From Candidatus Rifleibacteriota bacterium (lineage in GTDB: Bacteria; Muiribacteriota; Ozemobacteria; Ozemobacterales; Ozemobacteraceae): 64,000 bases of DNA. The stretch covers positions 1 through 64,000 of the forward strand of contig JADFZL010000019.1 of NCBI GenBank assembly GCA_015232575.1. The letters run 5' to 3'. Each line of letters begins with the position of its first letter. The stretch's first letter is position 1. The notes beneath the pieces were generated by a model. That model saw only the letters and a list, made by a program, of their open reading frames with translations, searched no databases and was not told the DNA's origin. Shown here piece by piece: positions 35,036-44,878 of this stretch. The position numbers were made by a program, and so were the translations under genes.

Positions 35036-36655
35036 TTAGAAACCACTATTGAGATTTCCTGCTGAAGTTCCTGTTCCAGTTGCTGCATTGCTGGTTCCAC
35101 CAGTTGCATTACCGCTGGAATTGTCAGTTGCCACATTTTTAGCTGTTCCAGATGCTGTGTCATCGCATGGTTGAACAGGAGGATTATTGATAGCATTAAC
35201 AAGTTTCACGATATCATTAATGTCAATCTTTCCGTCTCCAGTAAGGTCTGCAATTTTCTTGTATGCAGTTCCGGCATAGAGTGCAGGATTGAAATACATT
35301 CTGATGATGAAGTCGAGATCAGCCTGGTTAAGAATTCCATCACCGTTGAAATCGCCTTTAAGATTTGCTTCGTCAGCTGGGGCTGTTTTTCTTGTTCCAC
35401 GAACCATTTCATTGATGAGATAATAATCTGACCAGTCAACTTTGCCGCTTCCATCAAGATCAGCTGCTTTGTTATATTTTCTGTTAATGATCATGTTAAT
35501 CAAAAGACCTGTATCTCTAGCATCAATCTTTCCATCGCTATTCAGGTCGCCATATTTGAAATTCATCTTTTTGATGAAATCTTCGATTACTTTGTCATTT
35601 TTGTTAATAACGCCTGCGGCTTCTCTGATAACTCTGAAGATTTCCAGATATTTTTTCTGCTGATCAATTGAAAGTTTATTAAAGACTGTTGTATCCATGA
35701 AAGCCTTTTCAATATCAATCATCAATTGGTCATGTTCAGCATTCAGCTTGTCGAGATCAGCCTTAAGTCCCATCAAAATCTTCTTATCTTCATCGGAGAG
35801 AGGTGATTTGCCCATAAGGTCCATAATCTGCTTCTGAAGATCCATTATCTTTGTCTGGAGACCCTGCATTTTGGTTAAGAGTTCTTCAAGTCCATCCCAT
35901 GAGAACTGGTATTTTTCGGTAATTTTTACAAGCCCTTCTCTGGCAGCCTTCTCAGCAGCATTGATTTTGGTCTGAATTTCAGTTGCAAGTCTGGCTTTGG
36001 TATCAACAACGGTCTGCTGGGCAGCTGTGAAAATGATTCCGGCCTTCTCAAACACTGCAAGTTCCTTAAGAGCTTTATCTCTCATAGCAACAAGATCTTT
36101 TGTAACAGAAGCTATTTGTCCAGTGAGTTCCTTAAGACTTGCTGACAATGAAGCAAGTTCTTCTTTAGTAATTTCTTTCTTGTCAAGAAGTGCTTTTACA
36201 AGTTTTTCTTTTTCCTGGGCAAATTCAAGAATCTTGCTTTTGAAGCTGACGCGCTCATTATGGAAAGCCAATGTTTTCTGAAAATACTCGCGCTGCTGCA
36301 TGTCTTTCTGTTCAAAAGCCATGACCTTGTCGATGTTTGAAGAATCAGGTTTCCATGTATTCTTTTCTCTGACTATGTTTCCTGCAGCATTGTAATAACC
36401 CTGCTTGTCGTAACCCTTTACGAATTTGTCATAAACAGTCAGAATATCTTTATCGTTTTTGTGACCACCCTGAAGCTTAGCATAGTTAATGAACGTTCTG
36501 GATGCAGAAACCAACTTTGCCCAGTCACCAGCTTTTTCAGCAGCATTTACAGCATTAAGGTAGACATCATACGGATTGGGCATTGCATACGCTGACACAG
36601 ACATACTGAAAACGAAAAGAGCACACACTACAAGCATCAAATTTTTCCTAACCAT
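35036..36655 (-). CDS. Secreted coiled-coil protein with four dockerin-type calcium loops
   Basis: A 539-residue protein. A signal peptide (M-V-R-K-N-L-M-L-V-V...A-Y-A) is followed by a long helical, coiled-coil-rich region (about 110-330). Four dockerin-type EF loops lie near residues 369, 398, 434 and 469 (G-D-L-N-S-D-G-K-I-D, A-D-L-D-G-S-G-K-V-D, G-D-F-N-G-D-G-I-L-N, A-D-L-T-G-D-G-K-I-D). These make two dockerin-like pairs. The Gly/Ser/Thr-rich tail ends N-L-N-S-G-F. Dockerins bind cohesins; no cohesin gene is in the window. It ends a cluster of secreted-protein genes. Confidence 0.85.
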   Translation of the reverse strand: MVRKNLMLVVCALFVFSMSVSAYAMPNPYDVYLNAVNAAEKAGDWAKLVSASRTFINYAKLQGGHKNDKDILTVYDKFVKGYDKQGYYNAAGNIVREKNTWKPDSSNIDKVMAFEQKDMQQREYFQKTLAFHNERVSFKSKILEFAQEKEKLVKALLDKKEITKEELASLSASLKELTGQIASVTKDLVAMRDKALKELAVFEKAGIIFTAAQQTVVDTKARLATEIQTKINAAEKAAREGLVKITEKYQFSWDGLEELLTKMQGLQTKIMDLQKQIMDLMGKSPLSDEDKKILMGLKADLDKLNAEHDQLMIDIEKAFMDTTVFNKLSIDQQKKYLEIFRVIREAAGVINKNDKVIEDFIKKMNFKYGDLNSDGKIDARDTGLLINMIINRKYNKAADLDGSGKVDWSDYYLINEMVRGTRKTAPADEANLKGDFNGDGILNQADLDFIIRMYFNPALYAGTAYKKIADLTGDGKIDINDIVKLVNAINNPPVQPCDDTASGTAKNVATDNSSGNATGGTSNAATGTGTSAGNLNSGF

Positions 36656-37044
36656 TCTCCATTCTCCTTATAAATTATTTTTATTTACCTGTTTTCGATA
36701 TTTCCATCTGAGAATTTATCAAAATAATTTCTCTCTCGGAATTTTATTCGACCTCCTTTTTCTCAATTTATTTACTTTTCACTTATTAATATGAAAGTAC
36801 TCATCAAAAAGTTTCAAATATTTTTAAATATTTTTTCATCCGTTCAAAAACCGCATTAATGAACAACTTAAGGCCCTCAATATTTTTGTTTCCTTCAAAC
36901 CTCTTGAATCAAAAATCTCAAATCCTAAATCTTGAACCCAAAAAATCTGCATAATCTGCGGAATCTGCGGAAAAAAATCTTGTCTTTTCTTGTCTTTTCT
37001 ATTAACGTCTTTTCTTAAAGATCGAGATTTCCAGGGCAGATATC
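36656..37044. other. Intergenic stretch with dispersed short repeats
   Basis: About 390 bases without a gene. Positions 36944-37010 hold, in reverse orientation, the repeat also found at 54456-54520: an AAAAGACAAGAAAAGACAAG-type purine tract next to TCCGCAGATTATGCAGATT. The rest is A+T-rich leader DNA of the dockerin gene. No clear promoter pair was identified. Confidence 0.5.
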
Positions 37045-37671
37045 TCAATTTGTCGGCGGCGGATAATGGTAGTTCCACCACTGAGTAGAGCTCAGCTGGC
37101 TTGTGACAAAAAAAGACGAAAGCTTTATTGTGCTTGTTCCAATATTTGGATCACTTGATTCAACAGCAATGCGAATAAAAAGCTGTCCCTGAACGAACTT
37201 CGGACTGGCCGTTTTTACTCTCTGCACTTTGAGAATCTTTATCGCTTCAAAGTTTTTCATTCGGGGAATCGCAAACTCGTCAACCCGCTCAGTGACTCCG
37301 AGAGCGTTGTATGCATGTCTTACGAGAGATTTTCCCTTTGGATGGATCTTCAGAGAATAAGTGGTTGTAGCATTCCGGATGAAAAATGAAATCTTTTCGG
37401 GGAGAGGTGCCGCTAAGTCTAACAACGTGTCTGACTCAGTTACAACCTTATGAACATTATCTGTATTAACCGAATCGCATGCCAGCAAATCCTTTCGAAG
37501 TTGGGAAAATACGCTGCTCGCTGCTCTGATTGTTTCAAGCTGATCCTGACCTTTCAGAGAAGTTCTAACGCCTTGAGACAGCATAAAATTTGCCGTCAGC
37601 ATCATAAAACTTCCAACCAATACGACCATCAGAGCTTCAACCATCGTAAAACCCTTGAATTCAATCTTCAT
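37045..37671 (-). CDS. PilW-like minor pseudopilin, second cassette
   Basis: A 208-residue protein with a canonical prepilin leader: M-K-I-E-F-K-G before F-T-M-V-E-A-L, with Glu5 and a hydrophobic helix. It follows a PilX-like and a PilV-like gene on the same strand, as at 3274-7092. It ends with Y-H-Y-P-P-P-T-N. Expected to be processed by a prepilin peptidase and built into the tip complex of a pilus or pseudopilus; the peptidase is not in the window. Confidence 0.75.
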   Translation of the reverse strand: MKIEFKGFTMVEALMVVLVGSFMMLTANFMLSQGVRTSLKGQDQLETIRAASSVFSQLRKDLLACDSVNTDNVHKVVTESDTLLDLAAPLPEKISFFIRNATTTYSLKIHPKGKSLVRHAYNALGVTERVDEFAIPRMKNFEAIKILKVQRVKTASPKFVQGQLFIRIAVESSDPNIGTSTIKLSSFFVTSQLSSTQWWNYHYPPPTN

Positions 37672-37736
37672 GATAAAAATCTACTCCAGAAATATTCAGC
37701 TGACCGTTGAAATAATTTCTCAAACACAATCTTTTT

Positions 37737-38267
37737 TCAATCTTCTCGAACAACAACAGAATAAGAAGCCATGTGGGTTATAGGATCTCCTGGTGAGAGT
37801 TTCCAGGCAAGAGAGATGGTTACATCCCAGAGTTTTCCAGTGGTTAATAGAGCATTTGGATCTGAAATCGGTTTATTCAGACTCTTAACATAAAGAGTCC
37901 TTGAAAGAAAATTATTATGAAGAGCAGAAACGAGAAACGCCACGCTTGTACCAGGTATTTTAACAATTCTGGGGCCACCGTCCGGATTATTTCCGCTTTT
38001 GTCCAGTTCAAAAAGAAAAAGCGGGTCTTCAAGGATATCCTTAAGATTTTTCGATGCTGCAAGAGAAATCTGCCTGAAAAATGGACCTAATCTCTGGATC
38101 TGTTCAGACAACTCAGAAGCATAATGAACCGCCATAACTTCATAAGCAGAAGCATTTGTGACTTTATTTGAAGTGGTTAGAACATGAAACATCGGACCAA
38201 CAGCCAGTGAAAGAATAACAATAGCCACCAGAATTTCAACCAGGGATAAGGCACGGTTCAGTTTCAT
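37737..38267 (-). CDS. PilV-like minor pseudopilin, second cassette
   Basis: A 176-residue protein with a prepilin leader M-K-L-N-R-A before L-S-L-V-E-I-L (Glu5 present, Ala instead of Gly at -1). It shares the post-helix block A-x-H-Y-A-S-E-L-S-E-Q-I with the region R-Y-T-T-E-L-L-S-Q-I of 3974-4522, supporting a paralogous relationship. Its ATG overlaps the stop of the PilX-like gene (TAATG), so translation is coupled. Confidence 0.75.
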   Translation of the reverse strand: MKLNRALSLVEILVAIVILSLAVGPMFHVLTTSNKVTNASAYEVMAVHYASELSEQIQRLGPFFRQISLAASKNLKDILEDPLFLFELDKSGNNPDGGPRIVKIPGTSVAFLVSALHNNFLSRTLYVKSLNKPISDPNALLTTGKLWDVTISLAWKLSPGDPITHMASYSVVVRED

Positions 38268-40657
38268 TATTCATTTCCACCTTTGACTCTGACTCGGCTG
38301 GTTTTATCTTCAACCAGAACTTCCCACGCAGCTGGGTAAACCGGCGAACAGGGGTTAAACCGCGGATTATACTTTATGACTCCACCAAAGGGAAAATTGC
38401 TCATTGTCGATGGATATGCATTATCTTTGTAACAACCCATTTCATGAACAGCCACTCCTCCAAAAATGTTGAAAGAGCTGTTTCCTCCGTGAGACATCAG
38501 CTTTCCTCCGCCACCGGGGACTCCTCCAGATTTTTTCAGCGCAATCAGATACGCATGAATCTCTGCTCCGGTACCAATGCAGATGTCACCAGCAAGTGCC
38601 GCGAGCGAAAACAAATATTTGGGAGCACCCTTATCGAGAGGAGCCTTAATGGTTGAAGGAATAAGAACATTACCATTACTTACAATGATTATAAAGTTTT
38701 TATCCAACAGAAGACCGTTTCCTTCCTGCCCCTGCGGAAGAAGTCTGAGGTTTTCGTTTCCACATCCCGATCTTCTTCTGACAAAGAAGATTCCCTTCTT
38801 ATTTGGTTTCCACCAATTTGCATTCGGTTCAGTCGGCGGAATCTTCTGAAAAAGGTGATCTGCAAAGAGCTGGTCTTCGGTTGCCTGATCCGGAGCATCA
38901 AATAAATCGATAACGTGGGTCGAACGCCTTATAAGATTTTTATCTGAAACTTCAAACTCAGCAAGATTCCCGCGATAATAAAGGTTGTCTTCAGGAAGAT
39001 AACCACCGGGCGGATTCTGCATGAATTTTATCTGGAAATCCTCGTGTGGATGAACACCTTTAATGTGACCGTATCTTTCTTCATTTATAGTACTGGCATT
39101 TGGAACACAGAAGTTGTCCTGTGCAGCAAGTCTGGCGCTGCCATCAAAAACCTTCGGATATTCTGTTCCCGGGGGTTCATAAGCCATAAAATCAAACAAG
39201 ACGTTGAACGCCACACCAACAGAAGGAGTATCATCAAAATTAGCTACGAAATTGAAAGCCCTGATAAGATAATAATTTGAAAGTCCCGTTTTATCTGGTG
39301 GCGGCACAGGGTCGCTTGAAGAAGGATTGCATAATTCTGAAAACTTTGGCGTCGCAGCCACTGCCGGATTTATTCTATCTGAGGGATTATATGCACTTGA
39401 TGCAACATTTGGAATAATAGTACCAGGCCAGGCATTGCTTTTTTCCTTCAGGAAGTAAAACTTCAGAAAACCTGCCAGAACAGGCCCAACAATAAGCGTT
39501 CTTGACGGATTATCATTATCTCCATAAGGGAACAGCCATGTCGAAGCACACTGATAACCCGTTGTCAAGGGCCACATTCCTGATGTATCTGCTCCTTTTG
39601 TTGGGGACAAAGGAACATCATCAGAGGGATCCAAAGTTCCCTTGGTATCCATCTGGTTAGTATAAAAGCCCTGGTAGACTCCGCCAATGATCGTATTAAG
39701 AGCCGATGAATTGAAATTGGTGTCGTCTGGAATTATCTCTGGACGAACGATCACACCATTGTCACCAGGAATGGAACGGCAGAACATAAAACTTCCACCA
39801 GCAGCGTTTTCAAAACCACCAGGTATTTTAAGGAGCACTCCTCCATTCGGGTTGGGTGCTTCACTGGGTCCGAGAAAAACCCAGCCTCTTGTCTTCAAAT
39901 CTATCGGATCCTGGGGATTTGCAAAACTCGTATCTGTTCCATTGATAAGCTTCAGAGGAGCTCTCATGGCCATGCCAGGAAAATGGGTGTATTGGTTATC
40001 TACTATACCGTTATAAACAGTTCCAAGCGCATTAAATGAATTGTAGTGGGGAGTTTTTGCGGTAAAGAGCGTAAATCGGGCGAAAATTCCCGGAACCATG
40101 CTTACAACTCTGAATTGCCGTTCAATCTGTGCCTTCCGCTTTGCTCCCTTGTAACTGATTGTACATGAAAGCACAACTTCACCCATTTTCTCCACAGGAT
40201 CCCTTCCTGCCTGGTATTGTTCAGGAGTTGTGCTTGGTGTCAACTGCTGAATATTATCAAACGAAAGCTCCATTTTTTCACAGATCGGAATTTCAGATAA
40301 GTTGGTAAGCTGATTCAAAAAGCTCTGATAGTCCTTTTTCACCTGCTGCATTGTACTTCCGGAAACTTCAGAACTGTCAGCCACCCAGTTTGCTGGGTTA
40401 TCTTCATCGCACTGAATAAGGGTCTTCATATTTGGAGCAGCATTGTTGATGATCGTATCAAGACTGCTTGTCATCTGTTCGGCAAGCATATTAACACCTG
40501 AAAGAGCAAGCGTGGATGCCACTTCACTTATCTGCTCATGATGAGCTCTACGGTTCTGCTGCCTGACAAAACTGTTATAGGCAAAAAGAAAAATACCAAG
40601 AATCAGCGAAGAAAAAACAACTACACCCAAAACAATTCCACTTCTACTCCTATTCAT
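38267..40657 (-). CDS. Large PilX-like protein, second cassette
   Basis: A 796-residue protein. The N-terminus M-N-R-S-R-S-G-I-V-L-G-V-V-V is a basic leader plus one membrane helix without Glu5. The following segment, T-L-A-L-S-G-V-N-M-L-A-E-Q, matches the corresponding N-L-A-N-E-G-L-H-F-L of 4519-7092. The long outer part is Gly/Pro/Asn-rich and shares G-G-V-I-K-Y-N and G-V-A-V-H-E-M blocks with its paralog. It opens the second PilX-PilV-PilW cassette. Function beyond that is inferred. Confidence 0.7.
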   Translation of the reverse strand: MNRSRSGIVLGVVVFSSLILGIFLFAYNSFVRQQNRRAHHEQISEVASTLALSGVNMLAEQMTSSLDTIINNAAPNMKTLIQCDEDNPANWVADSSEVSGSTMQQVKKDYQSFLNQLTNLSEIPICEKMELSFDNIQQLTPSTTPEQYQAGRDPVEKMGEVVLSCTISYKGAKRKAQIERQFRVVSMVPGIFARFTLFTAKTPHYNSFNALGTVYNGIVDNQYTHFPGMAMRAPLKLINGTDTSFANPQDPIDLKTRGWVFLGPSEAPNPNGGVLLKIPGGFENAAGGSFMFCRSIPGDNGVIVRPEIIPDDTNFNSSALNTIIGGVYQGFYTNQMDTKGTLDPSDDVPLSPTKGADTSGMWPLTTGYQCASTWLFPYGDNDNPSRTLIVGPVLAGFLKFYFLKEKSNAWPGTIIPNVASSAYNPSDRINPAVAATPKFSELCNPSSSDPVPPPDKTGLSNYYLIRAFNFVANFDDTPSVGVAFNVLFDFMAYEPPGTEYPKVFDGSARLAAQDNFCVPNASTINEERYGHIKGVHPHEDFQIKFMQNPPGGYLPEDNLYYRGNLAEFEVSDKNLIRRSTHVIDLFDAPDQATEDQLFADHLFQKIPPTEPNANWWKPNKKGIFFVRRRSGCGNENLRLLPQGQEGNGLLLDKNFIIIVSNGNVLIPSTIKAPLDKGAPKYLFSLAALAGDICIGTGAEIHAYLIALKKSGGVPGGGGKLMSHGGNSSFNIFGGVAVHEMGCYKDNAYPSTMSNFPFGGVIKYNPRFNPCSPVYPAAWEVLVEDKTSRVRVKGGNE

Positions 40658-40850
40658 TCAGCAAACCATCTTTCATTTTTCCTATCATCAAGAACACTCT
40701 TGTATCATCATCTCACATAAACCTCAAATCATTTTACAACGTTTATTTAATCTTTACAATATTTTTTCAGAATGATTTTTAGTGACTAAAGTTGAATGTC
40801 TTATGTGTCGATGAACACATTGAATAATTATCAGTTTCAGGGAGGTTTAA

Positions 40851-43178
40851 ATGAAAAAGTTTGCCTGTTGTGTTGTCCTCCTGATGCTGTGTTTTCTAGT
40901 TTTTTGCAGTGAGAAAGCATCAGCAGCAATCGAAGGAACAAAAAAAATTGGTACAGGGGAAGGTGTCGTTGTCACAAACGTTACTCCGGGAGATCTTTCT
41001 TCCGGAAATTCACCCAAAACACCTTTAACAATAGAATTTGACGGAGGAGTTTCTCCTGCATTCTATCAGACAGTCAACGTTTCCCTTTTTCAGGGTGCAA
41101 GGCAGATAGATGGTGAGCTGCTTTACAATCAAAATTCCAGACAAGTCATGTTCAAGCCTGCCAAAGCTCTCGAAGAGGGAATGACTTATACTGCACAGTT
41201 ATCATTTGGAGAAGCAGGGAAAAGTGGAGAAAAAGTCTGGAGCTTTAAAATCAGAGGAAAGAACGATGATTCGGGCTTTTCAATGAAAGACCCCGGACAA
41301 TCACGCGTTATGGTCGCAGGTATTGGTGCCGGAGCAGCTCAGACTTCACAATCTCTCGCAATAGTAAGTGCTAATATGGCTCAGGCGGTAATGCTTCCTG
41401 AATCGGCTCTGGAAATATCTTTTTCGGAACCACTTGACATTGCAACTTTACGTGATGCTCCAATTCAGGTTCACAAAGGCGGCCAGCAGATCGGAATAGA
41501 CTATCGTCTCTCAAAAGACATGAAAACAATTACTCTGGTTCCGAGAAATCCGTTAAAAGGCGGCTCTGACTATCGTGTTGCAATATTAAACAGCCTTACG
41601 GGCGCAACCGGCTCAAGAATTACAAAGAATATTGCAATACCCTTTTCTGTTGCAGCCGGAAACACATCAACTTCCTACGATGTTCCGCTGAATGTCCTGG
41701 AAGAAGCCCCGGAACCTGTCAGCAGAGGTTTTGAAAACAGCGGATTTGAAGCTGCTCCGCGACAGACAAGCAGACCTCCTGTCCCTGCTCAGATTCCAGC
41801 CGTATCTGATCTTGAAATAACAGGCCTTTCTCCGCGTTCAGGAGATGTAGTTTCGAACCTCAGTTCACCAGTGGTAATTGCTTTTAAAGGCCAGGTCAGA
41901 GAAGAAACCCTGAATGAGTTTACATTCCGTCTGGAAGACGATTTCGGACCTGTTCCAGCAAAAATCAGATTTATTCCTCAGAGAAATCAGGCAATTCTGA
42001 CACCAGTCGGGGTTCTTGATTCGGGTAAGACTTATCGCGTTGTAATTACTCAGGGAATCACAGATGTCTATGGCAGACAGCTTTCAAAGGGACTGAACTC
42101 TGTTTTCTCGACCCGCGCCGGATCTCCATCAAATGAGGCACCTGTTGAAATGGCTGCTGCTCCGACGTATAGACAACCAAATTTCGGAAATCAGAAAAGG
42201 TCATATCAAGCCGCTCCATCTCCGAGCTTCAATAGCAGCAACTATCAGGAAGCTGTCGGCAATGACATAAGAGAACTTGAAAGTGGGGATGAGCCTCCAG
42301 TAGCAGCAAACGCCGATCCGGAATTTGCTGAAAATGGAAATCAGGACAACTCCAGTTTTGATTCGCCAAGAGGAAATGAGAAAAAGCGCAGACTTTCTGA
42401 GTTCAAAATTTCCGGAATCAAACCACCGGCAAATTCTTTCAAAATATCCAGAGATGTTCCAATAGTAATACAGTTTAATGAAGACGCACATCCATCAACA
42501 GTTAATAATATTAACATTTCTCTTTTTGGAAAATCAGAACGTGTGGATGGCCTGGTATCTTATGATTCGAATCTGAAACAGGCTGTTTTTACACCCTCAA
42601 AACAGCTTGAACTTGGGACAAGATACAAAGTTCTTGTAAGTGATAAAATAAAGAGTAAGAGTGGCGAAAGCCTTGCTTCAAAGGCCAGTTGGGAGTTCAC
42701 AACTATTCCTGAGAAGAAAAACGTCTATCAGCCCCGTTCTTCTTATCAGTCTTCCGGAAATTCAAACTCAAGCTTTGGCATTGATCAGAAGAGCACAAGA
42801 ATCGGAATCAGACAGGTCCCCCAGTCAGACGAAAATGCATTTCCTGTGCTTCCGCAGAAACACTGGTCTTTCAAAACTGTGCGCAAGATGACCCAGAAAG
42901 GGCTTTTGCCAGGAAATCCATTTAAGAGCGACATGAAAGTCTCAAGATACGAAATGGCAATGCTGGTTAATTCGATATTGGGAAATCTGAAGAAAATGGG
43001 CAGCGCTCAGGCAACAGCAAAACTCAAAACCAACGACTTTGTTGATATAGAGCGACTTGTAATAGAATTCAGAACAGAACTCAAATCGACAAATTCATAT
43101 CCGATCTGGTATGAACGATTTCTTGAAAATCAGGGAATCAGAATAAGCGAAATTGAAAGCTCAATGCAGAATTCATAA
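40851..43178 (+). CDS. Envelope protein with repeated Ig-like (SbsA/Big_5) domains and an SLH-like C-terminus
   Basis: A 775-residue protein. It has a signal peptide and a GGGAGGTTTAA ribosome site. Four Ig-like units are visible, each opening with a P-x-[S/N]-G-type strand and closing with Y-x-V-x-[I/V] (near residues 45-135, 180-270, 325-410 and 525-605). Low-complexity Ser/Asn/Gln linkers separate them. The last ~120 residues resemble one S-layer homology domain (H-W-S-F-K-T-V-R-K-M-T-Q-K-G-L-L-P-G and S-R-Y-E-M-A-M-L-V). SLH domains attach proteins to cell-wall polymers or link outer membrane to peptidoglycan. It is monocistronic with a terminator at 43199. Confidence 0.8.
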   Translation: MKKFACCVVLLMLCFLVFCSEKASAAIEGTKKIGTGEGVVVTNVTPGDLSSGNSPKTPLTIEFDGGVSPAFYQTVNVSLFQGARQIDGELLYNQNSRQVMFKPAKALEEGMTYTAQLSFGEAGKSGEKVWSFKIRGKNDDSGFSMKDPGQSRVMVAGIGAGAAQTSQSLAIVSANMAQAVMLPESALEISFSEPLDIATLRDAPIQVHKGGQQIGIDYRLSKDMKTITLVPRNPLKGGSDYRVAILNSLTGATGSRITKNIAIPFSVAAGNTSTSYDVPLNVLEEAPEPVSRGFENSGFEAAPRQTSRPPVPAQIPAVSDLEITGLSPRSGDVVSNLSSPVVIAFKGQVREETLNEFTFRLEDDFGPVPAKIRFIPQRNQAILTPVGVLDSGKTYRVVITQGITDVYGRQLSKGLNSVFSTRAGSPSNEAPVEMAAAPTYRQPNFGNQKRSYQAAPSPSFNSSNYQEAVGNDIRELESGDEPPVAANADPEFAENGNQDNSSFDSPRGNEKKRRLSEFKISGIKPPANSFKISRDVPIVIQFNEDAHPSTVNNINISLFGKSERVDGLVSYDSNLKQAVFTPSKQLELGTRYKVLVSDKIKSKSGESLASKASWEFTTIPEKKNVYQPRSSYQSSGNSNSSFGIDQKSTRIGIRQVPQSDENAFPVLPQKHWSFKTVRKMTQKGLLPGNPFKSDMKVSRYEMAMLVNSILGNLKKMGSAQATAKLKTNDFVDIERLVIEFRTELKSTNSYPIWYERFLENQGIRISEIESSMQNS

Positions 43179-43192
43179 GAACAAAAATTAAC

Positions 43193-44836
43193 TTAATCAA
43201 GTCCCACCCAGGTTAACAACTGAGTGGGACTTAGTTTTTTAGTAACATTTTCATAAAATTGATAAATCTTTCCATTTTCTGATAGCGCTGGGCTGATTTG
43301 CCCTGCAATTTCTGTCTTCTTTCCGGAAAACATCAACGGTATTGTTATTCCATTTGCGCTGAGTTCACCTTTTCCTGAAAAAAAGCCGACTTTGCCGGTG
43401 TTGTTACTCAATTCTGCTTTTAAAGTTGAAAGAGAAACTATCTCATCTGGAATTTTTAAACACTGTGGAGGATTATCAGTCCGCCAATCGATTACTGCGT
43501 TTAAAACCGGATAAAGATCTTTTCCCAGATCGAATTTTCCATCAAGTTTTGCATTCCAGACTCCTGAAGATGTCGCTTTTTTTATTCTTGTATCACTGGA
43601 TAAAAAATTTACTGTTATACACGTCGGAGCGCCGGAGCTCTTCATTCTGAAAGATGCACTGCCTAGAATTTCCGGTATGTTCAGGCCGTATCTTATTGTC
43701 CATGGAAGAGATGCTATCAGATCAGAATAACTTATAAAAGGGGAATTAAAATCAAGCTCTGTACCGATACTGTTGTTCGAACCGTCAAAAATTCTGCCGG
43801 AAAATTCTGCAGGAAAGCCCAGAAAAGTGCTTTGGCGGTCAGAAATTTTCATTTCCCGGTCTTTGATTTCAAAATCAGAATTTAATGAAAAAATTGGAAA
43901 ATTGATAACAGGAAGATTCAGAGAAATATTAGAACCCTTGCCATTAATACTTCCAGAAAAGCCAATTTTTGAATCATAAAGCCATGAGCCAGAAAAAGAC
44001 AAGTCTCCGGCAATCTTGAACGGGAAAGAATTTTCCCAGAGTTTTTCAAATTTGGAAGCCGCTCTGGCAAAGGAAATTTCTTTCGTTTTTGAAAATCCCT
44101 CAATTCTCGAAATTAAAAATGATGGATTTAATGTAACTTTCACATCAGTTGATATTTCAGACCCAAGAAATAAACCGGAATATTCACCCTCAAACGATGT
44201 CCTGAAGACCTTTCCGTTAAGCGATGAATCAAACAGTTCAGTTTTACCGATGAAGGCTGATAATGAAGCCGAAAGCATCAAATGATCAATCTTCTGCTCA
44301 GCAGGAAGTGTCATGCTGAAATTATCAAGGTTCAAAACAACGCTTTCGGTGGCAGGCTTCCACTCACATTTTTTTATCAATAAGCTTGAAACAACCGGAG
44401 AGTTTCTGTAAAAAGCAAAACATGTAAGTTCGCTGAGCCTGGGAATCTGTTTGAAAATATTTTCAACTGTCTGTTGTAACTTAAGGGGCCCGGAAATTTT
44501 CCATGAATCAATTTCAATTCTGTCAAAGCGAACTTCGCCTTTCAGCAAAGCTTTCAGGTCAGGTTGAATCTGAAGATTCGAAATATGAAAAACCGTTCTT
44601 GAAGAAATTAGTACAACACTCAGATTGGGAATTCTTATTCCGCTGAAAAACGATCCCTGAATATCATCAGCTTTTAAGCTGGCAAGTTGTGCAGCAGACA
44701 ATGCATCTGTAAGTTTTTCCAGGGAAAACTTTAATCCGCCATTTGTTGCGGTGAAATAAAAAATTACTCCGGCAATAACCACTAAATCAAAAACCACAAA
44801 AGCTAATAATAACTTTTTTTTAAAAGAAAAACTCAA
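43193..44836 (-). CDS. AsmA/TamB-like inner membrane protein
   Basis: A 547-residue protein starting with TTG behind AGGGGCTAAAAC. An N-terminal membrane anchor is followed by a beta-rich chain. I-R-I-P-N-L-S-V-V-L and I-S-N-L-Q-I-Q-P-D-L-K-A-L-L-K-G-E-V-R-F-D-R-I-E-I are typical of the AsmA/Mdm31-like N-terminus. AsmA-like proteins bridge the periplasm and are implicated in lipid transport to the outer membrane. It is shorter than TamB at 56734. Its last codons carry the terminator of the convergent gene. The rubredoxin gene lies 42 bases upstream. Confidence 0.65.
   Translation of the reverse strand: MSFSFKKKLLLAFVVFDLVVIAGVIFYFTATNGGLKFSLEKLTDALSAAQLASLKADDIQGSFFSGIRIPNLSVVLISSRTVFHISNLQIQPDLKALLKGEVRFDRIEIDSWKISGPLKLQQTVENIFKQIPRLSELTCFAFYRNSPVVSSLLIKKCEWKPATESVVLNLDNFSMTLPAEQKIDHLMLSASLSAFIGKTELFDSSLNGKVFRTSFEGEYSGLFLGSEISTDVKVTLNPSFLISRIEGFSKTKEISFARAASKFEKLWENSFPFKIAGDLSFSGSWLYDSKIGFSGSINGKGSNISLNLPVINFPIFSLNSDFEIKDREMKISDRQSTFLGFPAEFSGRIFDGSNNSIGTELDFNSPFISYSDLIASLPWTIRYGLNIPEILGSASFRMKSSGAPTCITVNFLSSDTRIKKATSSGVWNAKLDGKFDLGKDLYPVLNAVIDWRTDNPPQCLKIPDEIVSLSTLKAELSNNTGKVGFFSGKGELSANGITIPLMFSGKKTEIAGQISPALSENGKIYQFYENVTKKLSPTQLLTWVGLD
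43199..43240 (+). terminator. Rho-independent terminator inside the end of the convergent gene
   Basis: AAGTCCCAC at 43199-43207 pairs with GTGGGACTT at 43224-43232 and is followed by AGTTTTTT. It lies 20 bases after the stop of 40851-43178 and within the last codons of the convergent AsmA-like gene. Confidence 0.75.
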
Positions 44837-44878
44837 GTTTTAGCCCCTTCACTGGCTGTTGCCGGCCAATCTGCAAAA

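Noticed and set aside
35036..36655. Cellulosome component
   Set aside because: Dockerin loops are present but there is no glycoside hydrolase or cohesin in the protein or its neighbours.
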